From: an uncultured Eubacteriales bacterium | Lineage (GTDB): Bacteria; Bacillota; Clostridia; Peptostreptococcales; Anaerovoracaceae | NCBI GenBank assembly: GCA_902796875.1 | Contig: CADBQT010000143.1 | Coordinates: forward strand, 1 to 22,092 | DNA length: 22,092 bases | Direction of reading: 5' to 3' | In this document: positions 1 to 9,295 of the stretch, in pieces | Layout of the letters: the number at the start of each line of letters is the position of its first letter | Position numbering within the stretch: the stretch's first letter is position 1 | Translations under genes and position numbers: made by a program | Notes under the pieces: generated by a model | The model's database searches: none | Seen by the model: only the letters and a program-made list of their open reading frames with translations | Told to the model about the DNA's origin: nothing

Positions 1-1556
1 GCCGTATAGTTGCCGGCCAGATTGGCTTTGTTTCCCGTATATTCCGCATGGACGCCTTCGGGAAGGCCCTCCAGCACGACGGTCTTTTCCGCTCCGTCGT
101 AGAAGGGATTCTCCGGAAGGGCCCAGTGGACCTGGCTCATGTCGTAGACCGCCTTGTTGATCCGCACGGGACGGGCCTCGGAATAGGATGTCCCGACGAA
201 ATTGGTCACCTGATAGCGGACCATGGCGCCGCTGTCTTTGACCGGCAGGATCTCATCCCCGTCGATATCCGTCCAGCCCTTCTCGTTTCTTCTTCTGATC
301 TGGGCCTGAACGGAAGTGATGGCCCCGTTATTGGGATCCACTTCCGGCGCGGTCAGGGATATGGTCTGACCGTAGGTCAGGGGTTCGATATCGTAGGTTT
401 CTTTGATGATGGGCTCTCCTGCCCAAATGGCGTAGAGAGTCATGTCCGCATGGACCGGCATCACGTCTCCGGGGCTGAACACCTGGCCGTGACCGGCTTT
501 GCGGGTATTCCACTCCCGGAACACCTTCCCCTCGGGGGCGGTGAACTCGGGCACTCTGACGGTCACCTCATCCCCTGCCGTGCAGGTGATCTCCAAGGAT
601 CCCGTGCCGCCGCCGGCTCCGTTCCCGTCATAGCGGAGGATGAATTCCGTATCGGGGACATAGAAGATCCCATCGGTGGAGGTCCTCCAGTCGGAGACCA
701 TGTCCGTATCCTCGTCCCTCCGGCTCTCCGGAAGTTCGATGGACGCTTTGCCGCTTCCCGACATATGGAATCTCTCTCCAGGAACGACCGCCCGCAGCTT
801 CTCGCAGCCCAGGAACATTCCGTCTCCCCGATCCACGGCGCTGTTGTCGATCCCCCAGAGATCCAGGGTCTTCAGGTTTCTGCAATACATGAACATCCTG
901 GAGGTATCCATCACCGAAGAGGTGTCGATATCGCCCAGGATGACTTCTTCCAGTCCGTAGCAGGACAGGAACATGCAGCTCATGTCCATCACCCGGGAGG
1001 TGTCCAGCATGGACAGATCCACCCGGCGGAGTTTCTCGCACCGGCAGAAGAGCCAACTCATGTCCACCACGTTGGACGTATCCAGCGGGGAAAGATCGAT
1101 CTCCTCCAGGGAGACGCAGTTCATGAATGTTCCGATCATGCTGAGCAGATGTGAGGTCTGGATGCCGTCCAGGTTTACCCGCTTCAGGCTGCTGCAGCTG
1201 TTGAACATCCCGTTAAAGGATGTGACATGAGATGTATCGAGGACAGCAAGATCCACTTCCTCGAGAGAACTGCATCCCTCGAACAGGGAGTGCATGGACA
1301 CGACTCCTGCGGTATTCAGATTCTCCAGGTCGAATTCCCTGGCATTGGAACAATCCTTGAACATATACCCGAGAGAGGCTCCCTCATCAAAGGAAACCGG
1401 GCCATCGACGATGACCCTCTCGATCTTATCCCTGAATTCATACCACGCGGCTTCTCCGTTGGAGGGGATGCTGTCGGCTTTTCCTTCGTGAATAGTCAGA
1501 ACACCTTCCTCGGATATCGTCCACTGACAGTCTCCCCATTTTCCGTTGGCTATCAC
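1..1556 (-). CDS. BspA-type repeat protein with InlB B-repeat and Ig-like modules (3' end beyond window)
   Basis: This reading frame is open from about 1556 to the left edge, giving 518 visible residues with no stop, so the C-terminus is missing. Residues 1-60 resemble the small beta domain that often precedes BspA repeats (W...C.WTISEEGVLTI). Residues 62-258 hold eight 26-residue DUF285-type repeats with the pattern MF..C..L..vdL..lDTS.V. Residues 305-378 match an InlB B-repeat (Listeria-Bacteroides type), ending TLYAIW. Residues 381-467 look Ig-like and 468-518 look like an MBG-type module (FYDG..KTVVLEGLP). Proteins built this way are usually exported adhesins. The GTG start at 1556-1554 is preferred because GGAGG (1564-1568) lies 7 bases upstream; ATG 1560-1562 is only 1 base from that site. 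No signal peptide is visible, and pduL ends just upstream, so the gene may be 5'-truncated. No terminator separates it from pduL. Confidence 0.85.
   Translation of the reverse strand, partial: MIANGKWGDCQWTISEEGVLTIHEGKADSIPSNGEAAWYEFRDKIERVIVDGPVSFDEGASLGYMFKDCSNAREFDLENLNTAGVVSMHSLFEGCSSLEEVDLAVLDTSHVTSFNGMFNSCSSLKRVNLDGIQTSHLLSMIGTFMNCVSLEEIDLSPLDTSNVVDMSWLFCRCEKLRRVDLSMLDTSRVMDMSCMFLSCYGLEEVILGDIDTSSVMDTSRMFMYCRNLKTLDLWGIDNSAVDRGDGMFLGCEKLRAVVPGERFHMSGSGKASIELPESRRDEDTDMVSDWRTSTDGIFYVPDTEFILRYDGNGAGGGTGSLEITCTAGDEVTVRVPEFTAPEGKVFREWNTRKAGHGQVFSPGDVMPVHADMTLYAIWAGEPIIKETYDIEPLTYGQTISLTAPEVDPNNGAITSVQAQIRRRNEKGWTDIDGDEILPVKDSGAMVRYQVTNFVGTSYSEARPVRINKAVYDMSQVHWALPENPFYDGAEKTVVLEGLPEGVHAEYTGNKANLAGNYT
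783..1373 (-). repeat. Eight tandem 78-bp coding units (DUF285/BspA repeats)
   Basis: Translating the minus strand gives units starting at protein residues 62, 88, 114, 140, 166, 192, 218 and 244, each exactly 26 residues apart with no insertions or deletions. Seven are complete (828-1373) and the eighth is partial. Position 5 is always Phe and position 8 is always Cys. The DTS triplet near positions 20-22 is kept in four units and altered in the others (NTA, QTS, DNS). The units differ at most other positions, so they are an old array and not a recent expansion. Confidence 0.85.
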
Positions 1557-1620
1557 GTTCATTCCTCCAAACTCCCTGACCGATGCGTTAGCGGCTTCCT
1601 CCCTCAGGAAGAGTTCCGGT

Positions 1621-2193
1621 CTATTTGATGATCTCTGCGATGGCGTCCGGTCCGCATCCTGCGGCGTTGCCTTCATCCGTATCCAAATGGACTTCCTTCT
1701 CGTGCTTGTCGCCTGCGCGGACGACCACGTTATCGAAGATCAGTCCTCTCTCACCGTCGATCTTCAGGCAGACCACGTCCTTGTCCTTGACGCCGGCTTC
1801 CACAGCCTGCTCGGGATTCAGGTGCACGTGGCGCTGGGCGATGATCACGCCGTGATCCAGTTCGACTTCGCCTTCCGGTCCGATCAGCTTGCATCCGGGG
1901 GTGCCCTCCAGCACGCCGGACTCTCTCACCGGAGCCTTGATGCCGATGGATCTGGCATCCGTCATGGCCAGTTCCACCTGGGTCTCCGGGCGTACCGGGC
2001 CAAGAACGCGAATACCGCTCAGGGTCTTCTTCGGGCCGACAATGTCTACTTTCTCTTCCGAGGCAAACTGTCCCGGCTGCTTCAGGTCCTTGGTCGGCGT
2101 CAGAGCATGCCCTTCACCGAACAGAATGTCCAGATGCTCCTGGGAAAGATGCACGTGTTTGTTGGATAATCCGATTTCTACTTTGTAGCCCAT
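1621..2193 (-). CDS. pduL: PduL-type phosphate acyltransferase (phosphotransacylase)
   Basis: This is a 190-residue protein of the PduL/PTAC family, which interconverts acyl-CoA and acyl phosphate and is unrelated to the classical Pta fold. The two HVHL motifs (His13/His15 and His122/His124), the VRPETQVE segment around residues 68-74, PVRESG near 88-93 and the C-terminal EVHLDTDEGNA segment are the family's metal and active-site hallmarks. The ATG at 2191-2193 is chosen because GAGGAG (2200-2205) sits 6 bases upstream. A TTG nine codons earlier gives a longer frame but has no comparable site. There is no N-terminal microcompartment-targeting extension and no shell gene nearby, so it probably acts in the cytosol in acetate or propionate formation with an acetate kinase encoded elsewhere. 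It follows hpt by 16 bases and looks co-transcribed. Confidence 0.92.
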   Translation of the reverse strand: MGYKVEIGLSNKHVHLSQEHLDILFGEGHALTPTKDLKQPGQFASEEKVDIVGPKKTLSGIRVLGPVRPETQVELAMTDARSIGIKAPVRESGVLEGTPGCKLIGPEGEVELDHGVIIAQRHVHLNPEQAVEAGVKDKDVVCLKIDGERGLIFDNVVVRAGDKHEKEVHLDTDEGNAAGCGPDAIAEIIK

Positions 2194-2209
2194 TTTCTTC
2201 TCCTCGCTT

Positions 2210-2746
2210 TTAGTCTTCAAGATAGGTTATATACGGCAGGTTTCTATACTTTTGATCATAGTCCAGACCGTAGCCCACGATAAAGCGGTCATCCACGGTA
2301 AAGCCTATGTAATCAACATCGATATCCACTCTGCGGCCCGCCGGCTTGTCCAGCAGGGCGCAGACCCGGATGGTTTTGGCCCCCCGGCTCTGGAAATACC
2401 CCTTCAGATAGTTCAACGTGACACCGCTGTCCACGATGTCCTCCACGATGATCACCGACTTGCCGTCGATGTCCGTCTCCAGGTCCTTGTTGATGCGGAC
2501 CACGCCGGAGGTCTTGGTCGCGGCGCCGTAACTGGAAACGGCCATGAAATCGATGGTCATGTCCAGATCGACACATTTGATCAGGTCTGCCATCCACAGG
2601 ACAGCTCCCCGGAGGATCCCCACCATGACGATTTCCTCGCCCTGGAATTCCTCAGTGATTCTCGCTCCGATCTCCTTTGCCTTTGCGAGGATCTCTTCCT
2701 GACGGATCATCACCGTCCCGACGGTCTCTTCATGCACGGATGTCAT
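2210..2746 (-). CDS. hpt: Hypoxanthine(-guanine) phosphoribosyltransferase
   Basis: This 178-residue protein is a purine salvage enzyme that transfers ribose-5-phosphate from PRPP to hypoxanthine or guanine in the cytosol. The PRPP-binding loop is clear at residues 98-111 (VIIVEDIVDSGVTL). The flexible-loop SSYG is at 71-74, DKPAGR is near 133-138, and the family-typical tail GYGLDYDQKYRNLPYI is at 158-173. Length is normal for bacterial HPRT. The ATG at 2746 follows an AAGGAG site, and its first 17 bases overlap the end of the DUF1232 gene, suggesting translational coupling. The second Met (residue 13) is less likely as a start. In many Bacillota hpt sits beside tilS and ftsH; here it is attached to the tail of a protease/chaperone operon. 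Confidence 0.95.
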   Translation of the reverse strand: MTSVHEETVGTVMIRQEEILAKAKEIGARITEEFQGEEIVMVGILRGAVLWMADLIKCVDLDMTIDFMAVSSYGAATKTSGVVRINKDLETDIDGKSVIIVEDIVDSGVTLNYLKGYFQSRGAKTIRVCALLDKPAGRRVDIDVDYIGFTVDDRFIVGYGLDYDQKYRNLPYITYLED

Positions 2747-3083
2747 CTGTCTCCTTCTCCTTCTCGTCGTCCTCTATGTCGTATTCTACATCATCCACCA
2801 CGGTTTTTCCACGAAATTTGCGGGAATAGTCCTTTGGCTTCTCCCCGATCCAGTATTTATCCAGTTCGCTGGACAGGTACCACAGGATCACCGCCCACAC
2901 CAGGATGTCGTCCAGGATCCCGAAAGGAAACAGGATGGGCGGAATGATGTCGATGGGCAGGAAAAGATAGACGATACCGGCGATGATGATCGCCTTCTTC
3001 GTCCAATGCACCGTTTTATCGGCCATCATGAACCGGATCGCCTTGATCCGTTTGATGAGTACTCTGAATCCGAAAAACTGCAT
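2730..3083 (-). CDS. DUF1232 (YkvA-like) small membrane protein
   Basis: This 117-residue protein has the DUF1232 signature: a hydrophobic stretch at about residues 31-52 with the LFLPIDIIP motif, then a GILDD turn and a second hydrophobic segment at about 57-70. A basic N-terminus (residues 7-17) and a strongly acidic, Lys/Glu/Asp-rich tail (97-115) flank this core. Two membrane segments or a hairpin are likely. The biochemical function of the family is not established. Its ATG directly follows the engB stop codon, and GGAGGAG precedes it, so it is co-translated with engB. Its end overlaps hpt by 17 bases. Confidence 0.85.
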   Translation of the reverse strand: MQFFGFRVLIKRIKAIRFMMADKTVHWTKKAIIIAGIVYLFLPIDIIPPILFPFGILDDILVWAVILWYLSSELDKYWIGEKPKDYSRKFRGKTVVDDVEYDIEDDEKEKETDDIRA

Positions 3084-3671
3084 TTACTCCTCCAATAACT
3101 CCTCCATAGCGGCCAGCAGATCCTCGTGCCCCGTCTTTTTCAATGCGGAGACAGGGAATACCCGGTCCTCCTCCGACAGCTTCAGGGTCTGGCGGATCTG
3201 TTTGATCTGCCGGGCCATCTGGTTTCTGGAGATCTTGTCCGCCTTGGTGGCGGCGATGATCCCGTCCAGTCCGTAGTGACGGAGATAATCGTGCATGGCC
3301 CGGTCCTGGGCGGACGGGGCGTGTCGGATATCCACCAGCTGGATCACCGTGACCAGATTGGGCCGGTTCTCCAGATACTGCTCCATCATGTCTCCCCAGC
3401 TTTCGGAGACTGACCGGGAGACTTTCGCATAACCGTAGCCGGGAAGGTCGACGATGCGAAAGCGATCGTTGACCCGGTAGAAGTTGATGGTCCTCGTCTT
3501 TCCCGGGTTTCCGCTGACGTGAGCCAGCTTCTTCCGCCCGGTGAGCAGATTCAGAAGTGAGGATTTCCCCACGTTGGATCGGCCGGCAAAGGCGATCTCC
3601 CTAAGGTCCTCCGGCGGATACTGATCCGGCCGGACGGCCACCTGCTCGAGCTGAGATGTTACGATCTTCAT
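3084..3671 (-). CDS. engB: Ribosome biogenesis GTP-binding protein EngB/YsxC
   Basis: EngB is a small TRAFAC-class GTPase needed for late assembly of the large ribosomal subunit. From the start chosen here (195 residues), G1 is GRSNVGKS at 30-37, the G2 region is PGKTRTINFY near 56-65, G3 is DLPG at 75-78, G4 is TKAD at 142-145 and G5 is SALK at 175-178. This start (ATG 3669-3671) gives the family-typical opening MKI...VRPDQYP. An ATG five codons earlier (3684-3686) abuts the lon stop codon and is a possible alternative, but it lacks a convincing ribosome site. Position after lon is the common Bacillota arrangement. Confidence 0.95.
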   Translation of the reverse strand: MKIVTSQLEQVAVRPDQYPPEDLREIAFAGRSNVGKSSLLNLLTGRKKLAHVSGNPGKTRTINFYRVNDRFRIVDLPGYGYAKVSRSVSESWGDMMEQYLENRPNLVTVIQLVDIRHAPSAQDRAMHDYLRHYGLDGIIAATKADKISRNQMARQIKQIRQTLKLSEEDRVFPVSALKKTGHEDLLAAMEELLEE

Positions 3672-3686
3672 GGTTCCGGTCCCCAT

Positions 3687-6029
3687 TTACTGCACCAGCA
3701 CCTGTTTCAGGGCATCCTTGGCGTGTTTGAGGAGGACGAATTCCATGTCCTTTCTCACTACCTCGGGAATGTCCTGGATGTCCGCCTCGTTCTCCGCAGG
3801 CAGCAGGACTTTTCGGATGCCGGCCCGGTGAGCGGCCATCACCTTCTCCCGGATGCCGCCTACGGGAAGCACGTTGCCACGCAGGGTGATCTCTCCGGTC
3901 ATGGCGATGTCCTTCCGGGCGGGAACGCCGGTGAGGGTGGATACCATTGCCGCGCACATGGTCACACCGGCGGAGGGCCCGTCCTTGGGGATGGCTCCCT
4001 CCGGAATGTGGATGTGCAGGTCGTATTTCTTATAGAAATCCTCTTCGATGTGAAGCTTGTCCACGATGGAACGGATGTAGCTCTGGCCTGCCTTTGCAGA
4101 CTCCTGCATCACGTCTCCCATCTGGCCGGTGAGGACCAGCTTGCCGGTTCCGGGAACGGCCACGGTCTCGATGAAGAGGGTATCTCCCCCCACAACGGTC
4201 CATGCCAGTCCCGTGGTGACGCCGACTTCCGTCTTCCCCCGGATCACGTCGAAATGGAATCTCTTCTTGCCCAGGAACTCCTCCGCCCTTTTGGCGGTGA
4301 CGCTGACCTTGCCGTCGTTTCCGGCGACGACACGTCTGGCCACCTTCCGGCAGATGTTGCCGATCTCCCGTTCCAGGTTACGGACGCCCGACTCCCTGGT
4401 GTAGTAGTTGATGATGCACCGGAGCCCGGATTCGGTGAAGGAGATCCAGGACTTCTTCAGGCCGTTCTCCTTGATCTGCTTGGGCACCAGGTAGTTTTTG
4501 GCGATCTGGAGCTTATCCTCTTCCGTATAGCTGTCCACCTGGATCACTTCCATCCGGTCGAGCAAAGGCCGGGGAATGGTCTCGGTGGTATTTGCCGTGG
4601 TGATGAACATGACCTTGGACAGATCGAAGGGCACTTCCAGATAATGATCCGTAAAGTCCTTGTTCTGCTCCGGATCCAGCACCTCCAGCAGGGCTGAAGC
4701 CGGATCCCCCTTGTAATCGGCGCCGATCTTGTCCACTTCGTCGAAGAGGAAGACGGGATTGGAGGTCCCGCAGTCCTTGATGGCGCTGATGATCCGTCCC
4801 GGGATCGCCCCGATATAGGTCCTCCGGTGTCCCCGGATCTCCGCCTCGTCCCGGACGCCGCCCAGGGACATGCGGACGAATTCCCGTCCGATGGAACGGG
4901 CGATGCTCTTGGCGATGGAGGTCTTGCCCGTGCCCGGAGGTCCCACCAGACAGAGGATGGGCCCCTTCAGGCCGTCGGAAAGGCGCATGACCGCCAGGTA
5001 CTCAAGGACTCTGTCCTTGACCTTCTCCAGGCCGTAGTGATCCTCGTCCAGGATCTCCGCCGCCCGGGTGATGTCCAGATGATCCTCACTGGTGGTGTTC
5101 CAGGGCATCTCCAGAATGGTCTCGATATAGTTTCTGCTGACCGTGGCTTCCGCCGACGACGCCTGCATCCGGGAGAACCGGTTGATCTCCTTGGCCACCT
5201 TGTCCCGGGTCTTCTCTTCCAGGTCCAGCTTTTCCAGCTTTTCCATGAAGTCGGCGACTTCGTCTTCCACGTCCTCGGATACACCCAGCTCGTCCTGGAT
5301 GGCCCGCATCTGCTCTCTCAGGTAGTATTCTCTCTGATTCTGGTTGATCTGAGACTTCACCTTGGTGGAGATGTCCTGCTCGATCTTCAGGATCTCCACT
5401 TCCCGTAGAAGGATCCCGTTCAGCTTTTCCAGCCGCAGGAAGGGATCCAGGGTCTCCAGCAGGGTCTGCCGGTCCTCGATCTTGATCTCCAGATGAGAGG
5501 CGATCACATCCGCCATCCGACCGGCCTCCTCGATGGAGACCACGGAAGCGAAGATCTCCGGCGTCAGATTCTGTTCCAGATTGATGTATTCGTCGAAATT
5601 GGTGAGAACGGTGCGCATGAGCGCCTCCGTGGCCGGGTCGTCCGACAGGGCTTCTTCTTCCCGGATGGGACGGATGCGGCACTTGAAATAGGGGCTGTCG
5701 ATGAGCACGTGCTCGATCCGGCCCCGGCAGATGCCCTCTACCAGCACCCGAATGGAGTCTCCGGGCAGCTTGAGCATCTGTTTGATCCGTCCGATGGTCC
5801 CCAGGTGATAAAAGTCCTCCGGGGTGGGCAGATCCGTATTTTCATCGATCTGGGTACTCAGGAAAATATACTGATTGCTCACCATGGCCTGTTCCAGAGC
5901 GTTGATGGACTTCTCTCTCCCGATGTCGAAATGAAGCACCATGTTGGGAAAGATGGACAGTCCCCGCAGTGGGATCATGGGCAGATCGATGGTTTGGTTT
6001 ACGAAAATTATATTATCTCTATCTTCCAT
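3687..6029 (-). CDS. lon: ATP-dependent protease La (Lon)
   Basis: Lon is a homo-oligomeric cytosolic AAA+ serine protease that degrades misfolded and selected regulatory proteins. The 780-residue length matches full-length LonA. The N-terminal substrate-binding domain covers about residues 14-210, followed by a helical region (about 211-310). The AAA+ module has Walker A GPPGTGKT at 363-370 and Walker B VFLFDE at 426-431. The protease domain (about 590-780) has the catalytic serine in PKDGPSAG (Ser686) and lysine in GGIREK (Lys729). The ATG at 6029 follows AGAGGA. It lies 24 bases after clpX. No CIRCE-type operator was seen directly upstream, so expression probably comes from the tig promoter. 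Confidence 0.98.
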   Translation of the reverse strand: MEDRDNIIFVNQTIDLPMIPLRGLSIFPNMVLHFDIGREKSINALEQAMVSNQYIFLSTQIDENTDLPTPEDFYHLGTIGRIKQMLKLPGDSIRVLVEGICRGRIEHVLIDSPYFKCRIRPIREEEALSDDPATEALMRTVLTNFDEYINLEQNLTPEIFASVVSIEEAGRMADVIASHLEIKIEDRQTLLETLDPFLRLEKLNGILLREVEILKIEQDISTKVKSQINQNQREYYLREQMRAIQDELGVSEDVEDEVADFMEKLEKLDLEEKTRDKVAKEINRFSRMQASSAEATVSRNYIETILEMPWNTTSEDHLDITRAAEILDEDHYGLEKVKDRVLEYLAVMRLSDGLKGPILCLVGPPGTGKTSIAKSIARSIGREFVRMSLGGVRDEAEIRGHRRTYIGAIPGRIISAIKDCGTSNPVFLFDEVDKIGADYKGDPASALLEVLDPEQNKDFTDHYLEVPFDLSKVMFITTANTTETIPRPLLDRMEVIQVDSYTEEDKLQIAKNYLVPKQIKENGLKKSWISFTESGLRCIINYYTRESGVRNLEREIGNICRKVARRVVAGNDGKVSVTAKRAEEFLGKKRFHFDVIRGKTEVGVTTGLAWTVVGGDTLFIETVAVPGTGKLVLTGQMGDVMQESAKAGQSYIRSIVDKLHIEEDFYKKYDLHIHIPEGAIPKDGPSAGVTMCAAMVSTLTGVPARKDIAMTGEITLRGNVLPVGGIREKVMAAHRAGIRKVLLPAENEADIQDIPEVVRKDMEFVLLKHAKDALKQVLVQ

Positions 6030-6053
6030 ACGTTCCTCTTTTTAATGGAAATC

Positions 6054-7334
6054 CTAGGCGGATTCCTCTTTTTTCTTGGTTTTTCCCGTCTTCTTTTCCC
6101 GGTAGATCAGTCTGGGCTCCTCTTCGCCCTCCACGCATCCCCGGGTAATAACGCATCCGGTCACGTCGGTCCTGGACGGCAGATCATACATGAGATCGGT
6201 CATGATCTTCTCCATGATCCCTCTCAGTCCCCGGGCGCCGGTCTTTCTCTTCAGGGCCTGGTCGGCGATGGCCTCCAGGGCATCCTCCTCGAATTCCAGT
6301 TCCACCCGGTCCATGGCCAGCAGCTTGGTGTACTGCTTCACCAGGGAGTTCTTGGGCTCCGTCAGGATGCGGATCATGGCCTCACGGGAGAGTTCCTCCA
6401 GAGAGACCAGCACCGGCAGCCGGCCCACCAGTTCCGGGATGAGCCCGAACTTGAGCAGGTCCTCCGGCTGGACCAGTTCCAGCAATTTTTCCTTGTCCAC
6501 GTTGTTGTTCTCCACGCTGGAGTTGAAGCCGATGACCTTCTCTCCGATCCTTTTTTTGATGATCCGGTCCAGCCCGTCGAAGGCGCCGGCGCAGATGAAC
6601 AGCACATTGGTCGTATCGAAGGGAATGAAATCCTGCTGAGGATGCTTCCTTCCCCCGTTAGGCGGCACGTTGGCCACCGTTCCTTCGATGATCTTCAGCA
6701 GAGCCTGCTGGACCCCCTCCCCGCTCACGTCTCTGGTGATGGAGGGATTTTCCGACTTTCTGGAAATTTTATCCAGCTCATCGACGTAGATGATGCCCCG
6801 CTGGGCCTTCTCGATATCCCAGTCCGCCGCCTGGATCAGCTTGAGGAGGATGTTCTCCACGTCCTCGCCCACATATCCGGCCTCTGTCAGAGATGTGGCG
6901 TCGGCGATGGCAAAGGGCACATCCAGAATGCGGGCCAGGGTCTGGGCCAGAAGGGTCTTGCCGGACCCGGTGGGGCCGATCATGGCGATGTTGCTCTTCT
7001 GGATCTCCACGTCATCGTCTCCGGCATCTCCGGAACGGATCCGTTTATAGTGGTTGTACACCGCCACGGAAAGGGCCTTTTTGGCCTCGTCCTGACCGAT
7101 GACGTAGTCCGAAAGCACCTGGACGATGTCTTTGGGGCGGAGGAGCTTTGCCGGCTCTCCGTCCACCGTCTTCAGGGCATCCTCTTCTCCCGGTTTCTCC
7201 CGGAGAATGTCGATGCAAAGGCCTACGCACTCGTCGCAGATATATACATCCGGTCCGCTGATCAGCCGTTCCACCTGGCTCTGAGGCTTGCCACAGAACG
7301 AACAGCAGATCTCGTTGTTTTCGTTGTATTTCAT
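6054..7334 (-). CDS. clpX: ATP-dependent Clp protease ATP-binding subunit ClpX
   Basis: ClpX is the hexameric AAA+ unfoldase that feeds substrates into ClpP. The 426-residue protein has an N-terminal C4 zinc-binding domain (Cys11, Cys14, Cys33, Cys36), Walker A GPTGSGKT at 120-127, Walker B IIYVDE at 181-186 and a pore-region GRKHPQQ at 228-234. An IGF tripeptide at 268-270 is the loop that docks on ClpP. It starts 4 bases after the clpP stop, so the two subunits are made from one message. All features needed for activity are present. Confidence 0.98.
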   Translation of the reverse strand: MKYNENNEICCSFCGKPQSQVERLISGPDVYICDECVGLCIDILREKPGEEDALKTVDGEPAKLLRPKDIVQVLSDYVIGQDEAKKALSVAVYNHYKRIRSGDAGDDDVEIQKSNIAMIGPTGSGKTLLAQTLARILDVPFAIADATSLTEAGYVGEDVENILLKLIQAADWDIEKAQRGIIYVDELDKISRKSENPSITRDVSGEGVQQALLKIIEGTVANVPPNGGRKHPQQDFIPFDTTNVLFICAGAFDGLDRIIKKRIGEKVIGFNSSVENNNVDKEKLLELVQPEDLLKFGLIPELVGRLPVLVSLEELSREAMIRILTEPKNSLVKQYTKLLAMDRVELEFEEDALEAIADQALKRKTGARGLRGIMEKIMTDLMYDLPSRTDVTGCVITRGCVEGEEEPRLIYREKKTGKTKKKEESA

Positions 7335-7338
7335 GTTC

Positions 7339-7920
7339 TTACCGCTCCCGGATCACCTGGTCGATGATCCCGTATTCCACCGCTTCCTCCGGTGACATGA
7401 AGTTGTCCCTGTCCGTATCCTTTTCGATGGTCTTGAGGGGCTGTCCCGTGTTTTCGCTGAGGATCCGGTTCAGTTTCTCTCTGGTCTTCACCAGCCATTC
7501 GGCGTGGATCTTCACATCCTCCGCCTGACCTCTGGCGCCGCCCATGGGCTGATGGATCATGATCTCCGCGTTGGGCAGGGCGAACCGCTTGCCCTTCTCT
7601 CCGGCGGCCAGAAGGAAGGATCCCATGCTGGCGGCCAGGCCCACGCAGATGGTGGATACCTGAGGCCGGATATACCGGATGGTATCGTAGATGGCCAGCC
7701 CGGCGGTCACGGAACCGCCGGGGCTGTTGATGTAGATGCTGATGTCCTTTTCCGGGTCATCCGCTTCCAGAAACAGAAGCTGGGCGACCACGATGCTGGC
7801 GATGTGATCGTCGATCTCATCGCCGATGAAGATGATCCTGTCCTTGAGCAGACGGGAGTAGATGTCATAGGTCCTCTCTCCTCCGGCGGTCTGCTCGATC
7901 ACATAAGGAATCATAGGCAT
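7339..7920 (-). CDS. clpP: ATP-dependent Clp protease proteolytic subunit ClpP
   Basis: ClpP is the tetradecameric serine peptidase chamber of the Clp protease. The 193-residue length is standard. The catalytic triad can be read as Ser98 (GLAASMGS), His123 (MIHQP) and Asp172 (DTDRDNF), and the oxyanion-region INSPGGS is at 64-70. The first ATG (7918-7920) has GGAG 8 bases upstream and gives the usual N-terminus, including the MIPYVIEQ start region. It lies 23 bases after tig and 4 bases before clpX. Confidence 0.98.
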   Translation of the reverse strand: MPMIPYVIEQTAGGERTYDIYSRLLKDRIIFIGDEIDDHIASIVVAQLLFLEADDPEKDISIYINSPGGSVTAGLAIYDTIRYIRPQVSTICVGLAASMGSFLLAAGEKGKRFALPNAEIMIHQPMGGARGQAEDVKIHAEWLVKTREKLNRILSENTGQPLKTIEKDTDRDNFMSPEEAVEYGIIDQVIRER

Positions 7921-7943
7921 ATGTCAGTCTCCTGTTCTAACGC

Positions 7944-9227
7944 TTATTTCTTCTCCGCGTTGTCGTAGATGTAGTCGACGGCCTTTCTGACCTTGATGTC
8001 GCCCTGGATCATGTTGATGTTCTCAGGTCCGATCATCTCGACCAGCTTTTCCTTCTCCAGTCCGTACTGGGAAGCCATCTTCTCCAGTTCCTCGGAGACC
8101 TCCTCCTCGCTTACGGGGAAATCCTCCTGATCGGCGATCTTGCTGATGAGCATTCTGGTCTTGGTCTTCTTGAAAGCCTCATCCCGCATTTCCGTACGGA
8201 AGTCGGAGGCGTCCTTGCCGATGTACTGGAAGTAGGTGTTCAGGTCCATGCCCTGCGCTCTCAGCTGCTGGTCGAATTCTCTCATCATGCTGTCCAGTTC
8301 CTGTTCCACCATGGGATCGGGAACGTCGATGTCGTTGGCGTTGAACACCGCTTCGATGGCGCTGTTCTTCATGGAGTTCTCGGCTCTTTCCTTCTTCTCC
8401 TTGGCCAGCTTCTCTCTGGTGTCCGCCTTCAGCTCATCCAGAGTGTCGAACTCGCTCACGTCCTTGACGAACTCGTCGTTGATCTCCGGGATCTCCTGCT
8501 CCTTGATCTCATGGACTTTGCACTTGAAGACCGCTTCCTTGCCGGCCAGCTCCTCGGAGTGGTACTCCTCGGGGAAGGTGACCTTCACTTCACGCTCTTC
8601 GTCCTTGACGGCGCCTGCCAGCTGCTCCTCGAATCCGGGGATGAATGTGCCGGATCCCAGTTTCAGAGGCTGTCTCTCCGCCGTGCCGCCTTCGAACTGC
8701 TCGCCGTCAGCCCAACCTTCGTAATCGATGAGGACCGTATCCCCGTCCTTTGCCGGACGGTCGACCTCCACCATGCGGGAGTTTCTCTTGGCCATGTTCT
8801 CGATCTCTTCGTCCACGTCGCTGTCGGTGACATCGGCGCTGACTTCCTCGATCTCCACGCCTTTGTAGTCCTTCACCTCAAACTCGGGATAGGTGGCTAC
8901 GGTAACGGTGACCTCGATGGGTTCGCCCTTTCTGATCTGGCCGAACTCGGTCCGGGGATAGTCGATGACCTCCAGGTCCAGCTCGTCGATGGCCAGAGGA
9001 TACTGAAGAGAAAATACGTTGTTGATGGCATCTTCGTAGAACACGCCCTCACCGTAGTGACTCTCGATGATGCTTCTCGGCGCCTTGCCCTTCCGGAAGC
9101 CGTCGATCTGGAATTTATCCTTTTCTTTTTTGTAGACCTCGACAACGGCTTTTTCGAATTCCTCCGCCGTGATCTCCATTTTGAATTTTGCTTCGTTGTT
9201 TTCTTTTGAGAGTAATGTTGCTTTCAT
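7944..9227 (-). CDS. tig: Trigger factor, ribosome-associated chaperone
   Basis: Trigger factor binds the ribosome exit tunnel and shields nascent chains, and it has peptidyl-prolyl isomerase activity. The 427-residue protein has the ribosome-docking signature GFRKGKAPR at 43-51. The FKBP-type domain lies at about 155-245 (DGDTVLIDYEG...F.PGFE), and the rest is the C-terminal chaperone arms. The ATG at 9225-9227 is chosen because AGGAGG (9238-9243) lies 10 bases upstream. An in-frame ATG 16 codons earlier lies within the promoter region and adds a non-conserved extension. It is the first gene of the operon, directly below a strong promoter. Confidence 0.97.
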   Translation of the reverse strand: MKATLLSKENNEAKFKMEITAEEFEKAVVEVYKKEKDKFQIDGFRKGKAPRSIIESHYGEGVFYEDAINNVFSLQYPLAIDELDLEVIDYPRTEFGQIRKGEPIEVTVTVATYPEFEVKDYKGVEIEEVSADVTDSDVDEEIENMAKRNSRMVEVDRPAKDGDTVLIDYEGWADGEQFEGGTAERQPLKLGSGTFIPGFEEQLAGAVKDEEREVKVTFPEEYHSEELAGKEAVFKCKVHEIKEQEIPEINDEFVKDVSEFDTLDELKADTREKLAKEKKERAENSMKNSAIEAVFNANDIDVPDPMVEQELDSMMREFDQQLRAQGMDLNTYFQYIGKDASDFRTEMRDEAFKKTKTRMLISKIADQEDFPVSEEEVSEELEKMASQYGLEKEKLVEMIGPENINMIQGDIKVRKAVDYIYDNAEKK

Positions 9228-9266
9228 TGATTTATTTCCTCCTGTATTGAACGCATAGTACAGTAT

Positions 9267-9295
9267 ATTATACATTTTATATCCACGTAAGTAAA
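9267..9295 (-). promoter_or_regulatory. Vegetative promoter for the tig-clpP-clpX-lon-engB operon
   Basis: On the minus strand, TTTACT (9290-9295) is followed by a 17-base spacer and a perfect TATAAT (9267-9272). Transcription would start near 9260, leaving a leader of about 33 bases before the tig ATG. The elements match the housekeeping sigma consensus (4 of 6 and 6 of 6). Confidence 0.85.

Noticed and set aside
5493-7367. Plus-strand open frame of 624 codons opposite clpX and the start of lon
   Set aside because: Antisense shadow rich in His, Gly and Leu with no family motifs; the minus-strand genes explain the region fully.
9228-9275. Sixteen-codon N-terminal extension of trigger factor
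   Set aside because: It lies over the promoter and ribosome site and is not part of the family; the ATG at 9225-9227 fits much better.
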